Source of the DNA: JALHNF01 sp039809305
GTDB lineage: Bacteria > Patescibacteriota > Minisyncoccia > Phycocordibacterales > UBA5272
Assembly (NCBI GenBank): GCA_039809305.1
Contig: JBDHUT010000014.1
Coordinates: 1-15,319, forward strand
Reading direction: 5' to 3'
DNA length: 15,319 nucleotides
Shown: positions 1 to 6,933 of the stretch, piece after piece
Layout of the letters: each line of letters opens with the position of its first letter
How positions within the stretch are numbered: position 1 is the first letter of the stretch
Notes under the pieces: generated by a model
Database searches by the model: none
Told to the model about the DNA's origin: nothing
The model's input: only the letters and a program-made list of their open reading frames with translations
Position numbers and translations under genes: made by a program

Positions 1-756
1 GTTTCGTTTTTCAGCATATCTAGATAAGTTGTTTTCAATGAAGTATCTAAGAGTTGTAGAAGCAGCGTCTTCACCTGGAATAATCCAATCAACTTTCTTT
101 GGATATTCTTTAAAGGTAAAGTGGTTATGAACTTTCTTCCAATTAATGAGCTGTGAGTTTACAAGATTTTCCTTACCCATTTTTTTAACTTCTGGAATTG
201 AATGTAAGAATTCTGGTAACAGTTTATGTATTTTTGGTCGAATAGTATATGCTCCATACTCCTGTTTTTGACTCACAATCCAAACTGGAACAATATTACG
301 CGCATCAACTTCAAACACAGGAACATGTGCGGTTGGAGCCCAAGCATCTTTCCATTTTCTATTAATTTTTAAAGGCGAGAAATCTGTTACTATTGCCCCA
401 CACTTAAATTTTTTTATAAATTTTTCAATTTCCTCCACATCATTACCATATTCAACATGGAGTGGAATATTAAGTTTACGAAGTTTTAACTCCATTTCTT
501 CCAAACCTCGAAACATAAAATCGTATTGTCGCTCGCACGCATTAAGATAGTTTGGGTAGAGTACAAATAAAACATATAAAGGAGCTTTATGTTTTAAGGC
601 TAATGTTTGTGCAAAAAGAAGTGCCGCATTCTGATCAACTCTCTGGTCCCGAACACAGTAATACATAATAGAGCCACCACTATATGAAAGCGAGTTTAGT
701 GCTCGAACTCTTTTTAAGAGTATATCTGTTTGATTTATTGCAGAGTGAGAAGGCAT
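1..756 (-). CDS. Class II CPD photolyase (N-terminal 252 residues; 3' end outside window)
   Basis: Light-driven flavoenzyme that splits cyclobutane pyrimidine dimers. The reading frame is open from the ATG at 756 to base 1, so only the N-terminal antenna-type alpha/beta domain and the start of the FAD-binding half are visible. My translation shows signatures I associate with class II enzymes: RVRALN near residue 16, VRDQRVDQNAALL at 35-47, YDFMFRGLEE at 78-87, VTDFSPL at 123-129, VDARNIVPVW at 150-159, TIRPKIHK at 171-178, and the conserved start of the C-terminal half, PGEDAA at 227-232 with RYAEKRN at 246-252. The FAD and electron-transfer residues lie beyond the edge and cannot be checked. 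The start at 756 keeps the RVRALN segment. It overlaps the end of the capA-like gene by 22 nt, so translation is probably coupled. The class is inferred from these motifs, not from a search. Confidence 0.93.
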   Translation of the reverse strand, partial: MPSHSAINQTDILLKRVRALNSLSYSGGSIMYYCVRDQRVDQNAALLFAQTLALKHKAPLYVLFVLYPNYLNACERQYDFMFRGLEEMELKLRKLNIPLHVEYGNDVEEIEKFIKKFKCGAIVTDFSPLKINRKWKDAWAPTAHVPVFEVDARNIVPVWIVSQKQEYGAYTIRPKIHKLLPEFLHSIPEVKKMGKENLVNSQLINWKKVHNHFTFKEYPKKVDWIIPGEDAASTTLRYFIENNLSRYAEKRN

Positions 757-1784
757 GGATTATTTTGGTTAGATTTAAATAAAGTACCTTGAATATATGA
801 TTTACACCAGGCGACACGTTTTTCTTCAGGTAACCATTTTGGGTGATATCGTTCACGATAGAAAGGCTTTAATTCTATAGACTCAAGAGTATTTTCCGAA
901 AAAGTAAGAAGTAGTCCCAAGCCATACTTAACATCTTCAGAAAACCATTGGTCAAAAATAAAATTACCAAGTGAATAAAATACTGGCTTACCTTTGTATA
1001 CCTCAGCATTTTGAATAACGTGTGGATGTGCACCTATAACAATATCTACACCAGCATCGATGACATCTTTAGCTTTTATTTTTTGATTAGTTGAAGCATT
1101 TTTTTCATATTCATTTCCCCAGTGTGGAAAGAAAATGACAAAATTTCCTATAGTTTTTTCTGTTTTTATAATTTCCAGGATTTTTGTCAGATCAGGGTTT
1201 TCGAATTGATGATAGCCTACTAAAGAAATGGTGGTTGCTCCAAGTGAATATCTTGTTACAGTGTGTTCGGTATCATTATATGGATCGCCGAAATAAGTTA
1301 GATTTACGTCACTTAAATATCTTCTTGTTTGTTGAAGTCCTTCTTGTCCAAAGTTATGAGTATGATTATTTGCAAGACTTACAATATCAATACCTATCTC
1401 AGATAAATCAAAAGCGGTGTGTGTAGCAAATGTAAACTGCAAATTTTCTTTTGACACTACTGATGCAAACTTTGTAATTGACCCCTCAAGGTTGAACATA
1501 GTCGCATTGGCGGTATCAATATCATCTTGTATGTGTTCAAAAAGTGCATCGGTGCCGCTTGCGTTGATATATTTTCTCACATACCTATCCAACATCACGT
1601 CTCCAAAAACAAGAAGCGTCTTTTTTTCTGGGATAAAAGTCGTTTGCTCTGTGGTTTGATCTGATTTTGTAAGTACAATAGTTTCTGATGTATGAGAGGA
1701 TAAGGTGGTGAAATAGAAAAATAATACTGCAAAAGTAAAGGCACTTAGTATTATAAAGTTTTTTTTATTGAACAATCTGTCCAT
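735..1784 (-). CDS. CapA/PgsA-family metallophosphatase-like protein, membrane anchored
   Basis: A 349-aa protein of the bacterial capsule synthesis protein family (CapA, PF09587-type), which has a calcineurin-like metallophosphoesterase fold. One N-terminal membrane helix (about residues 9-27) should place the domain outside the membrane. Family motifs appear in order: GDVMLDR (61-67), NLEG (98-101), ANNHTHNFG (138-146), HWGNEY (221-226), GAHPHVIQ (251-258) and SLGNFIFDQWF (271-281). The Asp, Asn and His residues in these are the expected metal ligands. Members take part in poly-gamma-glutamate or capsule production, but no capB/capC partners are visible, so the substrate here is unknown and a more general envelope role is possible. 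The 5' end overlaps the eight-cysteine gene by 20 nt and the 3' end overlaps the photolyase by 22 nt. Confidence 0.9.
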   Translation of the reverse strand: MDRLFNKKNFIILSAFTFAVLFFYFTTLSSHTSETIVLTKSDQTTEQTTFIPEKKTLLVFGDVMLDRYVRKYINASGTDALFEHIQDDIDTANATMFNLEGSITKFASVVSKENLQFTFATHTAFDLSEIGIDIVSLANNHTHNFGQEGLQQTRRYLSDVNLTYFGDPYNDTEHTVTRYSLGATTISLVGYHQFENPDLTKILEIIKTEKTIGNFVIFFPHWGNEYEKNASTNQKIKAKDVIDAGVDIVIGAHPHVIQNAEVYKGKPVFYSLGNFIFDQWFSEDVKYGLGLLLTFSENTLESIELKPFYRERYHPKWLPEEKRVAWCKSYIQGTLFKSNQNNPCLLTLQ

Positions 1785-2598
1785 TTTGTGGGTTATTTGT
1801 AGCCTGGGCTATACAGCTTGTAAGCTCAGATGTTTGAGTAAAACCACATTCTCCATTTTGCTGTCGTTCACATCGTGCATTTTGGAAACATGCATACTCA
1901 GATCGAAACTCGCAAGTTGTAATAATGTCAGAATCAGCACATATTTGACCACTACACCCTGTTTTTCGACACTCTTTAAACCCGGGCGGTGTTAGGAAAG
2001 TATTTCCTGGTGATGTTGTTTCTTGAAAACGTACTGGTACCCAAACAGAAGCATTTTTATTTGTATCAGAGGTTGTGTTTGCTTTATTAAAAACAACATA
2101 ACCTGTTTTTGTTGCCGGATCACCGTATGTAAGTTTCCCTGTAAAAGAAACAAAAGAATTGTTTGTTAGGGTGCTTTGAGTTTTAATTGTAAAAGCACCG
2201 ATCTTTTCGTATTTTTCATTTCTAATGTCACCAGATGCTATTCCTTGTGAAAACCAACTTGTACGCGCAACTCCTTCAACATTAAATCCACTAACAATTG
2301 TTGCACCTGAGTTAGGGAGTACAATTTTAATATCAGGATGAGAAAAAACAGGTTGCACTGTCGTGCTTGATGAAGTCTGATTAAAAGTGTCACTACAGCC
2401 TCCGCCCAAAAGTCCACATCGAGGGATTCCTAAAAAATCTCGCACAAAAATTTCTCCTAAACTTTTCTTTTGTGTGGGACTTGTTTCAGTAATACTATCT
2501 GCAGCTTTTTGTGATGAAGGAAAAACAAGCCATGCAATAAGTGCTATAAATAAAAGTCCTAAAGCAAAAATTCCAAGATTCTTTAAAAATGTCAACAT
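1765..2598 (-). CDS. Anchored extracellular protein with Gmad2-like Ig domain and eight-cysteine cluster
   Basis: A 277-aa protein of unknown function. An N-terminal hydrophobic helix (about 7-26) anchors it, with the rest predicted outside. Residues about 88-192 resemble the Gmad2 immunoglobulin-like domain: IKIVLPNSGATI, then FNVEGVARTSWFSQG, with later beta strands. The C-terminus has exactly eight cysteines at 210, 215, 220, 229, 237, 243, 251 and 262, in the pattern of the eight-cysteine-cluster domain (TGCSGQICAD ... CERQQNGECGFT). I infer four disulfides, which would need an oxidising extracellular space. Two more cysteines (61, 68) sit in a Gly-rich linker after the helix. It precedes capA with a 20-nt overlap, which suggests joint production and perhaps joint action at the surface. 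A TAAAAT box lies 6 nt before the ATG. Domain names are from memory of family patterns. Confidence 0.85.
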   Translation of the reverse strand: MLTFLKNLGIFALGLLFIALIAWLVFPSSQKAADSITETSPTQKKSLGEIFVRDFLGIPRCGLLGGGCSDTFNQTSSSTTVQPVFSHPDIKIVLPNSGATIVSGFNVEGVARTSWFSQGIASGDIRNEKYEKIGAFTIKTQSTLTNNSFVSFTGKLTYGDPATKTGYVVFNKANTTSDTNKNASVWVPVRFQETTSPGNTFLTPPGFKECRKTGCSGQICADSDIITTCEFRSEYACFQNARCERQQNGECGFTQTSELTSCIAQATNNPQNGQIVQ

Positions 2599-2645
2599 TC
2601 CTGTATTTTACACTATTTTTTTATTTTTTATAAAAATAACCCTGA

Positions 2646-3161
2646 CTAACACGTCATTGGTGCGTCAATTTTACGGATAGTATATGCAAGTGCTCCGAGC
2701 GAGATAATTAAACCGACAAAACCTATTTCTTCTCCATTAAAAGGGAGAGAACTTAAGGATACACCAAGGATGGCTGCTATTGTTGAAATAAGAACAGATC
2801 CGCAGCAAGCAAGACAGCCGAGTAAACTACTTATTACCCCGAAAAGACTGAAATGTTGACCTTTTGTATAAAAACGTTTTGTAACATATAACCTCAATGC
2901 AACTATATGTAATCCGAACAATGTTGCTGTTGCGAGAAATAAAACAAGACTAAGTGGAGAAAAGGTATCGAGAGGGTTTGCATACAGTGAAGATATTGGC
3001 AATAAAGCTTGAGTAAAACCAAGGTTTCTAAATAAAGATATAAACACATCGAAACGAAGAAGAGTAATTCCAAGAATATAAAAAGTAAAAAGAGTAATGA
3101 ATACTGTTTTCCAAGTTGAAATTTTATAGAAACTTTTTAAAAAAAGAGAGGCTTGTCTCAT
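2646..3161 (-). CDS. Small polytopic membrane protein with GCLACCG motif
   Basis: I do not recognise a named family. From the ATG at 3161 the protein has 171 residues and about four hydrophobic segments (roughly 19-35, 69-95, 104-135 and 147-162). The third contains GCLACCGS at 115-122, three cysteines (116, 119, 120) within a membrane helix, and the protein ends in Cys171. Such intramembrane cysteine groups occur in metal- or thiol-handling membrane proteins, but no substrate can be assigned. The frame is also open upstream to a TTG at 3194, which would give 182 residues and a 29-nt overlap with the carboxypeptidase gene. I prefer the ATG because it lies 4 nt after the upstream stop. Neither start has a good Shine-Dalgarno, so coupling to the upstream gene is likely. 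Confidence 0.8.
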   Translation of the reverse strand: MRQASLFLKSFYKISTWKTVFITLFTFYILGITLLRFDVFISLFRNLGFTQALLPISSLYANPLDTFSPLSLVLFLATATLFGLHIVALRLYVTKRFYTKGQHFSLFGVISSLLGCLACCGSVLISTIAAILGVSLSSLPFNGEEIGFVGLIISLGALAYTIRKIDAPMTC

Positions 3162-3165
3162 GGCG

Positions 3166-4101
3166 TTACTGATTATATTGAGTGAGAGTTTCAAGAAGTA
3201 ATTTCATGTCACTGAAATTATCTGCAGAATCAAGAACAACAGCTACATATGCATCCTCTTTCATATCTGTAAACAATAAAACAAGATGTTTACTCTCCCA
3301 TAAGGACGTTCCCGTCTTGCCACCCAAAAGTGTATATCCATCAGAAAAGAAACTCATGAGTTTGTTGGTTGTATGTGCGGTAAAAATACGTTGTCCAGTA
3401 ACGTCAGAAATTTGTACGTATGGTTTAGTGGTAACTGCTAAAAGATCAGGTGCGTGACGGTAAAGATTTGTAATAAGTTGTGCAACATCATGTGGAGTGG
3501 ATGTATTTTCCACCGCTTTATTCTCGATTACCCTATCGGTACCATCTGCAGAAAAAAAGGATGACTCCGAAAGCGCGAGCGCACTAGCTGCCATGTTCAT
3601 GTTTTGGACAAAACGTCTCTCACCAACAACTGACGCAAGAACACGAGCTGCGTCATTATTAGATTCGACAAGACTCGCCTCAAGGAGTTCTCGAAGTGTG
3701 TACACATCCCCTACTTGAAATTTTTTTGATGGCCAAGGTCCAGAAACAGCCCATTCAGAAATAGTATATGTATCATTTAAATTTTTAGTTTGAATAGATG
3801 TATACGCTGTGAGTAATTTTGAGATACTAGCAATAGGAAGTTTTTGATGCTCATTTTTAACATACAAAGGTGTCATACTTCCCGTCGTTAAATCAACTTT
3901 CGCGAGAAAAGCCCCTTTCCCCAAAATTTCTACTTGAGGAAACGGAGGGGTATATGTTGTGATTTGTAGAGCGTTATCTATTTTGACTTCATCTACCACT
4001 AAAGTGGGTTTAATATTAGTTGCATATACTGAAATAGCTTGTAATACTCCGATACCTACTATCGAAAAAATCATTATGCCAAATAGAACCCTGGTGAACA
4101 T
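3166..4101 (-). CDS. D-alanyl-D-alanine carboxypeptidase, peptidase S11 family (DacA-like)
   Basis: Removes the terminal D-Ala from peptidoglycan pentapeptides in the cell wall. The 311-aa protein has an N-terminal membrane helix (about 5-27) and then a penicillin-binding catalytic domain. All three S11 motifs are intact: SISK at 92-95 (Ser92 nucleophile, Lys95 base), SNN at 147-149 and KTGT at 262-265. It ends about 45 residues after KTGT, so it lacks the C-terminal beta domain and amphipathic anchor of E. coli PBP5; anchoring is by the N-terminus instead. A TATACT box lies 9 nt before the ATG, but the gene is only 42 nt after folD and could also be read from further upstream. The product would supply tetrapeptide donor strands for L,D-transpeptidases such as the one encoded two genes upstream, which is an inference from known wall chemistry. 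Confidence 0.93.
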   Translation of the reverse strand: MFTRVLFGIMIFSIVGIGVLQAISVYATNIKPTLVVDEVKIDNALQITTYTPPFPQVEILGKGAFLAKVDLTTGSMTPLYVKNEHQKLPIASISKLLTAYTSIQTKNLNDTYTISEWAVSGPWPSKKFQVGDVYTLRELLEASLVESNNDAARVLASVVGERRFVQNMNMAASALALSESSFFSADGTDRVIENKAVENTSTPHDVAQLITNLYRHAPDLLAVTTKPYVQISDVTGQRIFTAHTTNKLMSFFSDGYTLLGGKTGTSLWESKHLVLLFTDMKEDAYVAVVLDSADNFSDMKLLLETLTQYNQ

Positions 4102-4143
4102 GTTTCATCTAGTATACGAGTTTTCGATAGATGATGCAAAAAA

Positions 4144-4944
4144 TTACAGTAATTTTTCTGCAACTTGTATGACGTTTTCAAATAACGCCCGTACAGTTAG
4201 TATTCCTACCCCTCCCTTTGTTGGTGTTATATGTATATCATTTCTCTTATAGAGGTCATCTGAGGCGTCACCGCGAATTGATCCGTTTTCTTCAGCAGTA
4301 CCAGCATCAAATAAGAACGACCCTGGTTTAATATAAGTGTCTAAAATTAGGTTCGGTACACCAGTAGCACTAATAATTACATTGTAATCTACTAATTTTG
4401 AAAGATCATCTCCTTTTATAAAAACTTGCGGATAAATATTTTTGCTTCGAAAAAGAGAGAGTAGTGGCCCGCCAACTAACCTTCCTTTTCCAACGAGAGC
4501 TATTTTTTTTGTAGCAAAGTCATCGACATATCTTTCCATAAGCCAAAGCACCGCTTGAGCAGTGGGTGGTGTATATATGGAATCAAAAGATAAACCATCA
4601 ACATCTTTATCTTTTGCAATTAAGTTTAACGTTTTGTCCTGATCTAAATTTTGATCTAAAGGTAACTGAATAATTATCCCATGAATGTTTGTATCGGGGT
4701 TTGCGATTGCGAGAGTGTCTTTAAGGCCGTTTTCTGTACTCACCTGTAGATGTTCGACAAGAACACCTATTTTCTCGGCGTATCTCTTTTTGACACGAAT
4801 ATACAAATCAATAACGGTCGAATCCATAGTTTGTATGATCACTAACTTTGGAATGATACCTCTACCTTTCAGGTGTTTTACACGTTCTACTTGATCAATC
4901 TCTTTTTGATCAGCAATTTCTTTTCCTGAGATATAGAAAGGCAT
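4144..4944 (-). CDS. folD: FolD: methylenetetrahydrofolate dehydrogenase / cyclohydrolase
   Basis: Cytoplasmic enzyme interconverting 5,10-methylene-, methenyl- and 10-formyl-tetrahydrofolate. At 266 aa it is slightly shorter than the usual 280-290. The catalytic set can be traced: Tyr48 and Lys52 in DLYIRVKK, Gln93 in GIIIQLPL (89-96) and Asp116 in KDVDG (113-117). The C-terminal motif TKGGVGILTVRALFENV (242-258) matches the family PGGVGPMT region. The NAD(P) loop reads VGKGRLVGGP (151-160) instead of the usual VGRSxIVGxP, and the Ser that normally comes before the Tyr motif is not in its usual context, so cofactor choice may differ from E. coli. Its ATG lies 2 nt after the stop of the L,D-transpeptidase gene, so the two are almost certainly co-transcribed even though the pathways differ. 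Confidence 0.92.
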   Translation of the reverse strand: MPFYISGKEIADQKEIDQVERVKHLKGRGIIPKLVIIQTMDSTVIDLYIRVKKRYAEKIGVLVEHLQVSTENGLKDTLAIANPDTNIHGIIIQLPLDQNLDQDKTLNLIAKDKDVDGLSFDSIYTPPTAQAVLWLMERYVDDFATKKIALVGKGRLVGGPLLSLFRSKNIYPQVFIKGDDLSKLVDYNVIISATGVPNLILDTYIKPGSFLFDAGTAEENGSIRGDASDDLYKRNDIHITPTKGGVGILTVRALFENVIQVAEKLL

Positions 4945-4946
4945 AG

Positions 4947-6272
4947 CTATTGCTTGAAACTATTTTGTACAAATGATCGTAACCTTTGCACGTCATTTTG
5001 AAGGTCTTTTGAGTCGTGAATAATGATAGCGACAGGACGAGTTTTTTCTCCAAAAGAGATATCAAAAACAAAATAACCAGCAGAGTTTGTATTATCAACC
5101 GCACCACCAACAAACTGTATATCACCTCTAAATAGATTCACATTTTCAATATTAGAAAAAGCTGGTGCTCCATAGATTCTGGTCTCAGCAGTATTTGCAC
5201 TAATAGTAAGTAAAAACTTCCTATTAAAATACATATATCGTAAGAGTTGATATGCATCAGAAGGTGTTGTTGTATTAAGTGAGTCAAACGTATTTAGATC
5301 ACTAAATACTGATTGCTCCATTCCAATAGCTTTTGCCTTCTGACTAATAAGGTCAATTGTTCGAGATAATCCAAGTGCGCGAGAAAGTACACGTGCTGCC
5401 TCTTGAGATCCTTCTTGGAGGAGAATATAAAGGTAATCATAAACTGTGTATTTCTCCCCTGCCTCAACACGTGGTTTTTGTGTTAAAACCTGGTCTGATA
5501 TATCGACACTAATCTTCCGCTCAATATCCATATACTCAGCAGATACAATTGCTGTGAGTAGATTTGTCGTAATCCAACCAGAGATAGGTTGATCAGCCCC
5601 TTGAGAAGCAAAAGTAAATCCGTCTATCAAGTCTGCAACAAGGAAGCTATCTGCTGTAAGAGAACTTGGTCCGAAAGTATATGGCTTTGTGACTCCAGAT
5701 ACACTTACTGAGTCCTCGTATACAACAACAGGTACCCCACGCTCAACAACCCTATACACTTTTTCAGCATCATCTGTATTGAGCCGTATACAGCCACCAG
5801 AATAACTTGTACTCACAAGTGTGCCATCTGGGTAATAAGGCAAACCGTGTATAAAGAAATTTCCTTGGAACTGCATACTCCATGGCATATACACGTTACC
5901 AATTGATGACAAGTGATTTTTAGACTTAATTTTTATACTGTAGACACCTGCTGGGGTTTCCCACCATGATCCCTCACGACCCTTTGCTTGAATAGGTAAC
6001 GAAAGTATTGGAACCCCTTTTTCGTAGACATCAAGCTGCATTGTCGTAAGATTTGCTAAAACAAACATCTGACCAGACTCCTTAAAACGTGCAATTTCGC
6101 CTTCAATAAAGTTCTTTGAAGACTCAGTGTGAACGAGTTTTTGCCTTAAAGCGTTCGGTATATATTCTTCAACAGTTTGCGCAATAGTACGCATACCAAA
6201 AAACTGCTGGAAAGAATATATCCCAACAGCGCCAAAAATTACCCCAATACCAATAAGGAGAAAAGCACGCAT
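4947..6272 (-). CDS. L,D-transpeptidase (YkuD) fused to a catalytically degenerate S11-like domain
   Basis: A 441-aa envelope protein, numbered from the ATG at 6272. A membrane helix (about 3-20) is followed by a YkuD domain (about 67-186) with the active-site pattern FIHG (140-143) and SGGCIRL (158-164), so Cys161 and His142 are present and 3-3 crosslinking of peptidoglycan is plausible. Residues about 208-435 align by eye with the S11 carboxypeptidase encoded downstream (for example LLTA, YTVYDYLYILLQEG, EAARVL and TTPSDAYQLL), but every catalytic motif is lost: SISK becomes ITTN (234-237), SNN becomes GSQ (288-290), and KTGT becomes AVDN (391-394). This half is probably a binding or scaffold domain. 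The frame is open to a TTG at 6311. I prefer the ATG because it begins at the signal-anchor and a TATAGT box lies 10 nt upstream of it. Confidence 0.9.
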   Translation of the reverse strand: MRAFLLIGIGVIFGAVGIYSFQQFFGMRTIAQTVEEYIPNALRQKLVHTESSKNFIEGEIARFKESGQMFVLANLTTMQLDVYEKGVPILSLPIQAKGREGSWWETPAGVYSIKIKSKNHLSSIGNVYMPWSMQFQGNFFIHGLPYYPDGTLVSTSYSGGCIRLNTDDAEKVYRVVERGVPVVVYEDSVSVSGVTKPYTFGPSSLTADSFLVADLIDGFTFASQGADQPISGWITTNLLTAIVSAEYMDIERKISVDISDQVLTQKPRVEAGEKYTVYDYLYILLQEGSQEAARVLSRALGLSRTIDLISQKAKAIGMEQSVFSDLNTFDSLNTTTPSDAYQLLRYMYFNRKFLLTISANTAETRIYGAPAFSNIENVNLFRGDIQFVGGAVDNTNSAGYFVFDISFGEKTRPVAIIIHDSKDLQNDVQRLRSFVQNSFKQ

Positions 6273-6282
6273 AATTTCACTC

Positions 6283-6288
6283 ACTATA
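6283..6288 (-). promoter_or_regulatory. Putative -10 box of the envelope gene cluster
   Basis: TATAGT on the minus strand, 10 nt before the ATG at 6272, would start transcription about 3 nt upstream of the start codon. No convincing -35 is visible. It lies inside the longer TTG-started version of the reading frame, which supports the shorter protein. Confidence 0.4.
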
Positions 6289-6327
6289 GCGCACTTTCCT
6301 AGCTCTTCCAAAAAATATAAGTTCGTG

Positions 6328-6333
6328 TATACT
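6328..6333 (+). promoter_or_regulatory. Putative -10 box for tRNA-Ala
   Basis: TATACT on the plus strand, 39 nt before the mature tRNA 5' end, in the divergent intergenic region. The expected start would be near 6340, leaving a short 5' leader for RNase P. No good -35 hexamer is seen at 16-18 nt. Confidence 0.4.
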
Positions 6334-6340
6334 ATTTCCT

Positions 6341-6357
6341 ATTGGATTATTTCCAAT
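6341..6357 (+). other. Perfect 6-bp inverted repeat in the tRNA leader
   Basis: ATTGGA and TCCAAT are separated by 5 nt, between the putative -10 and the tRNA. It could be a small leader hairpin or a protein-binding palindrome in the divergent promoter region. No U-tract follows, so it is not a terminator. Confidence 0.35.
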
Positions 6358-6372
6358 CCAAGAAACGTACAA

Positions 6373-6445
6373 GGGCCCTTAGCTCATTTGGTAGAGCACT
6401 GGTTTTGCACTCCAGAGGTGAGGAGTTCGAATCTCCTAGGGTCCA
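6373..6445 (+). tRNA. tRNA-Ala (anticodon UGC)
   Basis: A 73-nt cloverleaf can be folded by eye. The acceptor arm GGGCCCT/AGGGTCC carries the G3-U70 wobble pair that identifies alanine tRNAs. The D-loop region contains AGCTCATTTGGTAGAGC, the anticodon loop is TTTGCAC with anticodon TGC at positions 34-36, and the T-arm is GGAGTTCGAATCTCC. The base of the anticodon stem has a T-T mismatch (31-39). The discriminator is A73. CCA is not encoded (the next bases are CAA), so the CCA-adding enzyme is needed. A protein-coding ATG begins after only three further bases. Confidence 0.97.
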
Positions 6446-6448
6446 CAA

Positions 6449-6931
6449 ATGGTTAGAATAAAGAAAATAGTTTCTGGTGGTCAGACAGGTGTCGATCAAG
6501 CCGCGCTTCAGGTCGGACTTGATTTGAATATCAGTATCGGAGGATGGTGTCCTCCTGGAAAGATTTGTGATAGCGGGTTAATTCCTGAAAAGTTCAGACT
6601 TACTGAAACTTTAAATGAAAGGAGTACGTCGGCACCGCACATAGCCCGTTCCGAAAGAACAGAACTTAATGTACGAGATTCAGACGGTACTCTAATTTTA
6701 AGTTTAATGGATAATGACTTAGGTACACAATGGACCGTGGAAAGTGCTAAAAAATACAATAAGTCGTATTTAATCTTAAGTTTAAATTCAGAAAACATTG
6801 TCAACAAAATTAAGAGCTGGATTGAAGATAAGAACATTACAGTCTTAAATGTTGCGGGTCCGAGCGAGAAGACATTTCCTGGATCGTATCAAAAAACCTA
6901 CTTTATTCTACACAGTCTTTTACGGGAGTAA
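6449..6931 (+). CDS. Circularly permuted YpsA-like SLOG protein ('putative molybdenum carrier' family)
   Basis: A 160-aa cytoplasmic protein with a Rossmann-like SLOG fold. The family signatures are clear: SGGQTGVDQAAL at 9-20, GGWCPPGK at 31-38, RTELNVRDSDGTLIL at 70-84 and NVAGPSE at 134-140. Relatives are annotated as possible molybdenum-cofactor carriers (MoCo_carrier, PF12694-type) or as cpYpsA SLOG proteins proposed to bind nucleotide-derived ligands. The true ligand is not established, and no molybdenum enzyme is visible here. The start is fixed by a stop codon overlapping the tRNA end and by the motif beginning at residue 9. The ATG lies 3 nt after tRNA-Ala with no room for a Shine-Dalgarno, so the gene must be read from the tRNA promoter. 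It ends 2 nt from the convergent coiled-coil gene. Confidence 0.88.
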   Translation: MVRIKKIVSGGQTGVDQAALQVGLDLNISIGGWCPPGKICDSGLIPEKFRLTETLNERSTSAPHIARSERTELNVRDSDGTLILSLMDNDLGTQWTVESAKKYNKSYLILSLNSENIVNKIKSWIEDKNITVLNVAGPSEKTFPGSYQKTYFILHSLLRE

Positions 6932-6933
6932 AT

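Noticed and set aside
2621..2639. AT-only palindrome between the membrane-protein and eight-cysteine genes as a terminator
   Set aside because: It has no G-C pairs in the stem, and such runs are expected by chance in this composition.
6273..6311. TTG-started N-terminal extension of the L,D-transpeptidase
   Set aside because: It would put 13 polar residues before the signal-anchor and would cover the putative -10 at 6283-6288.
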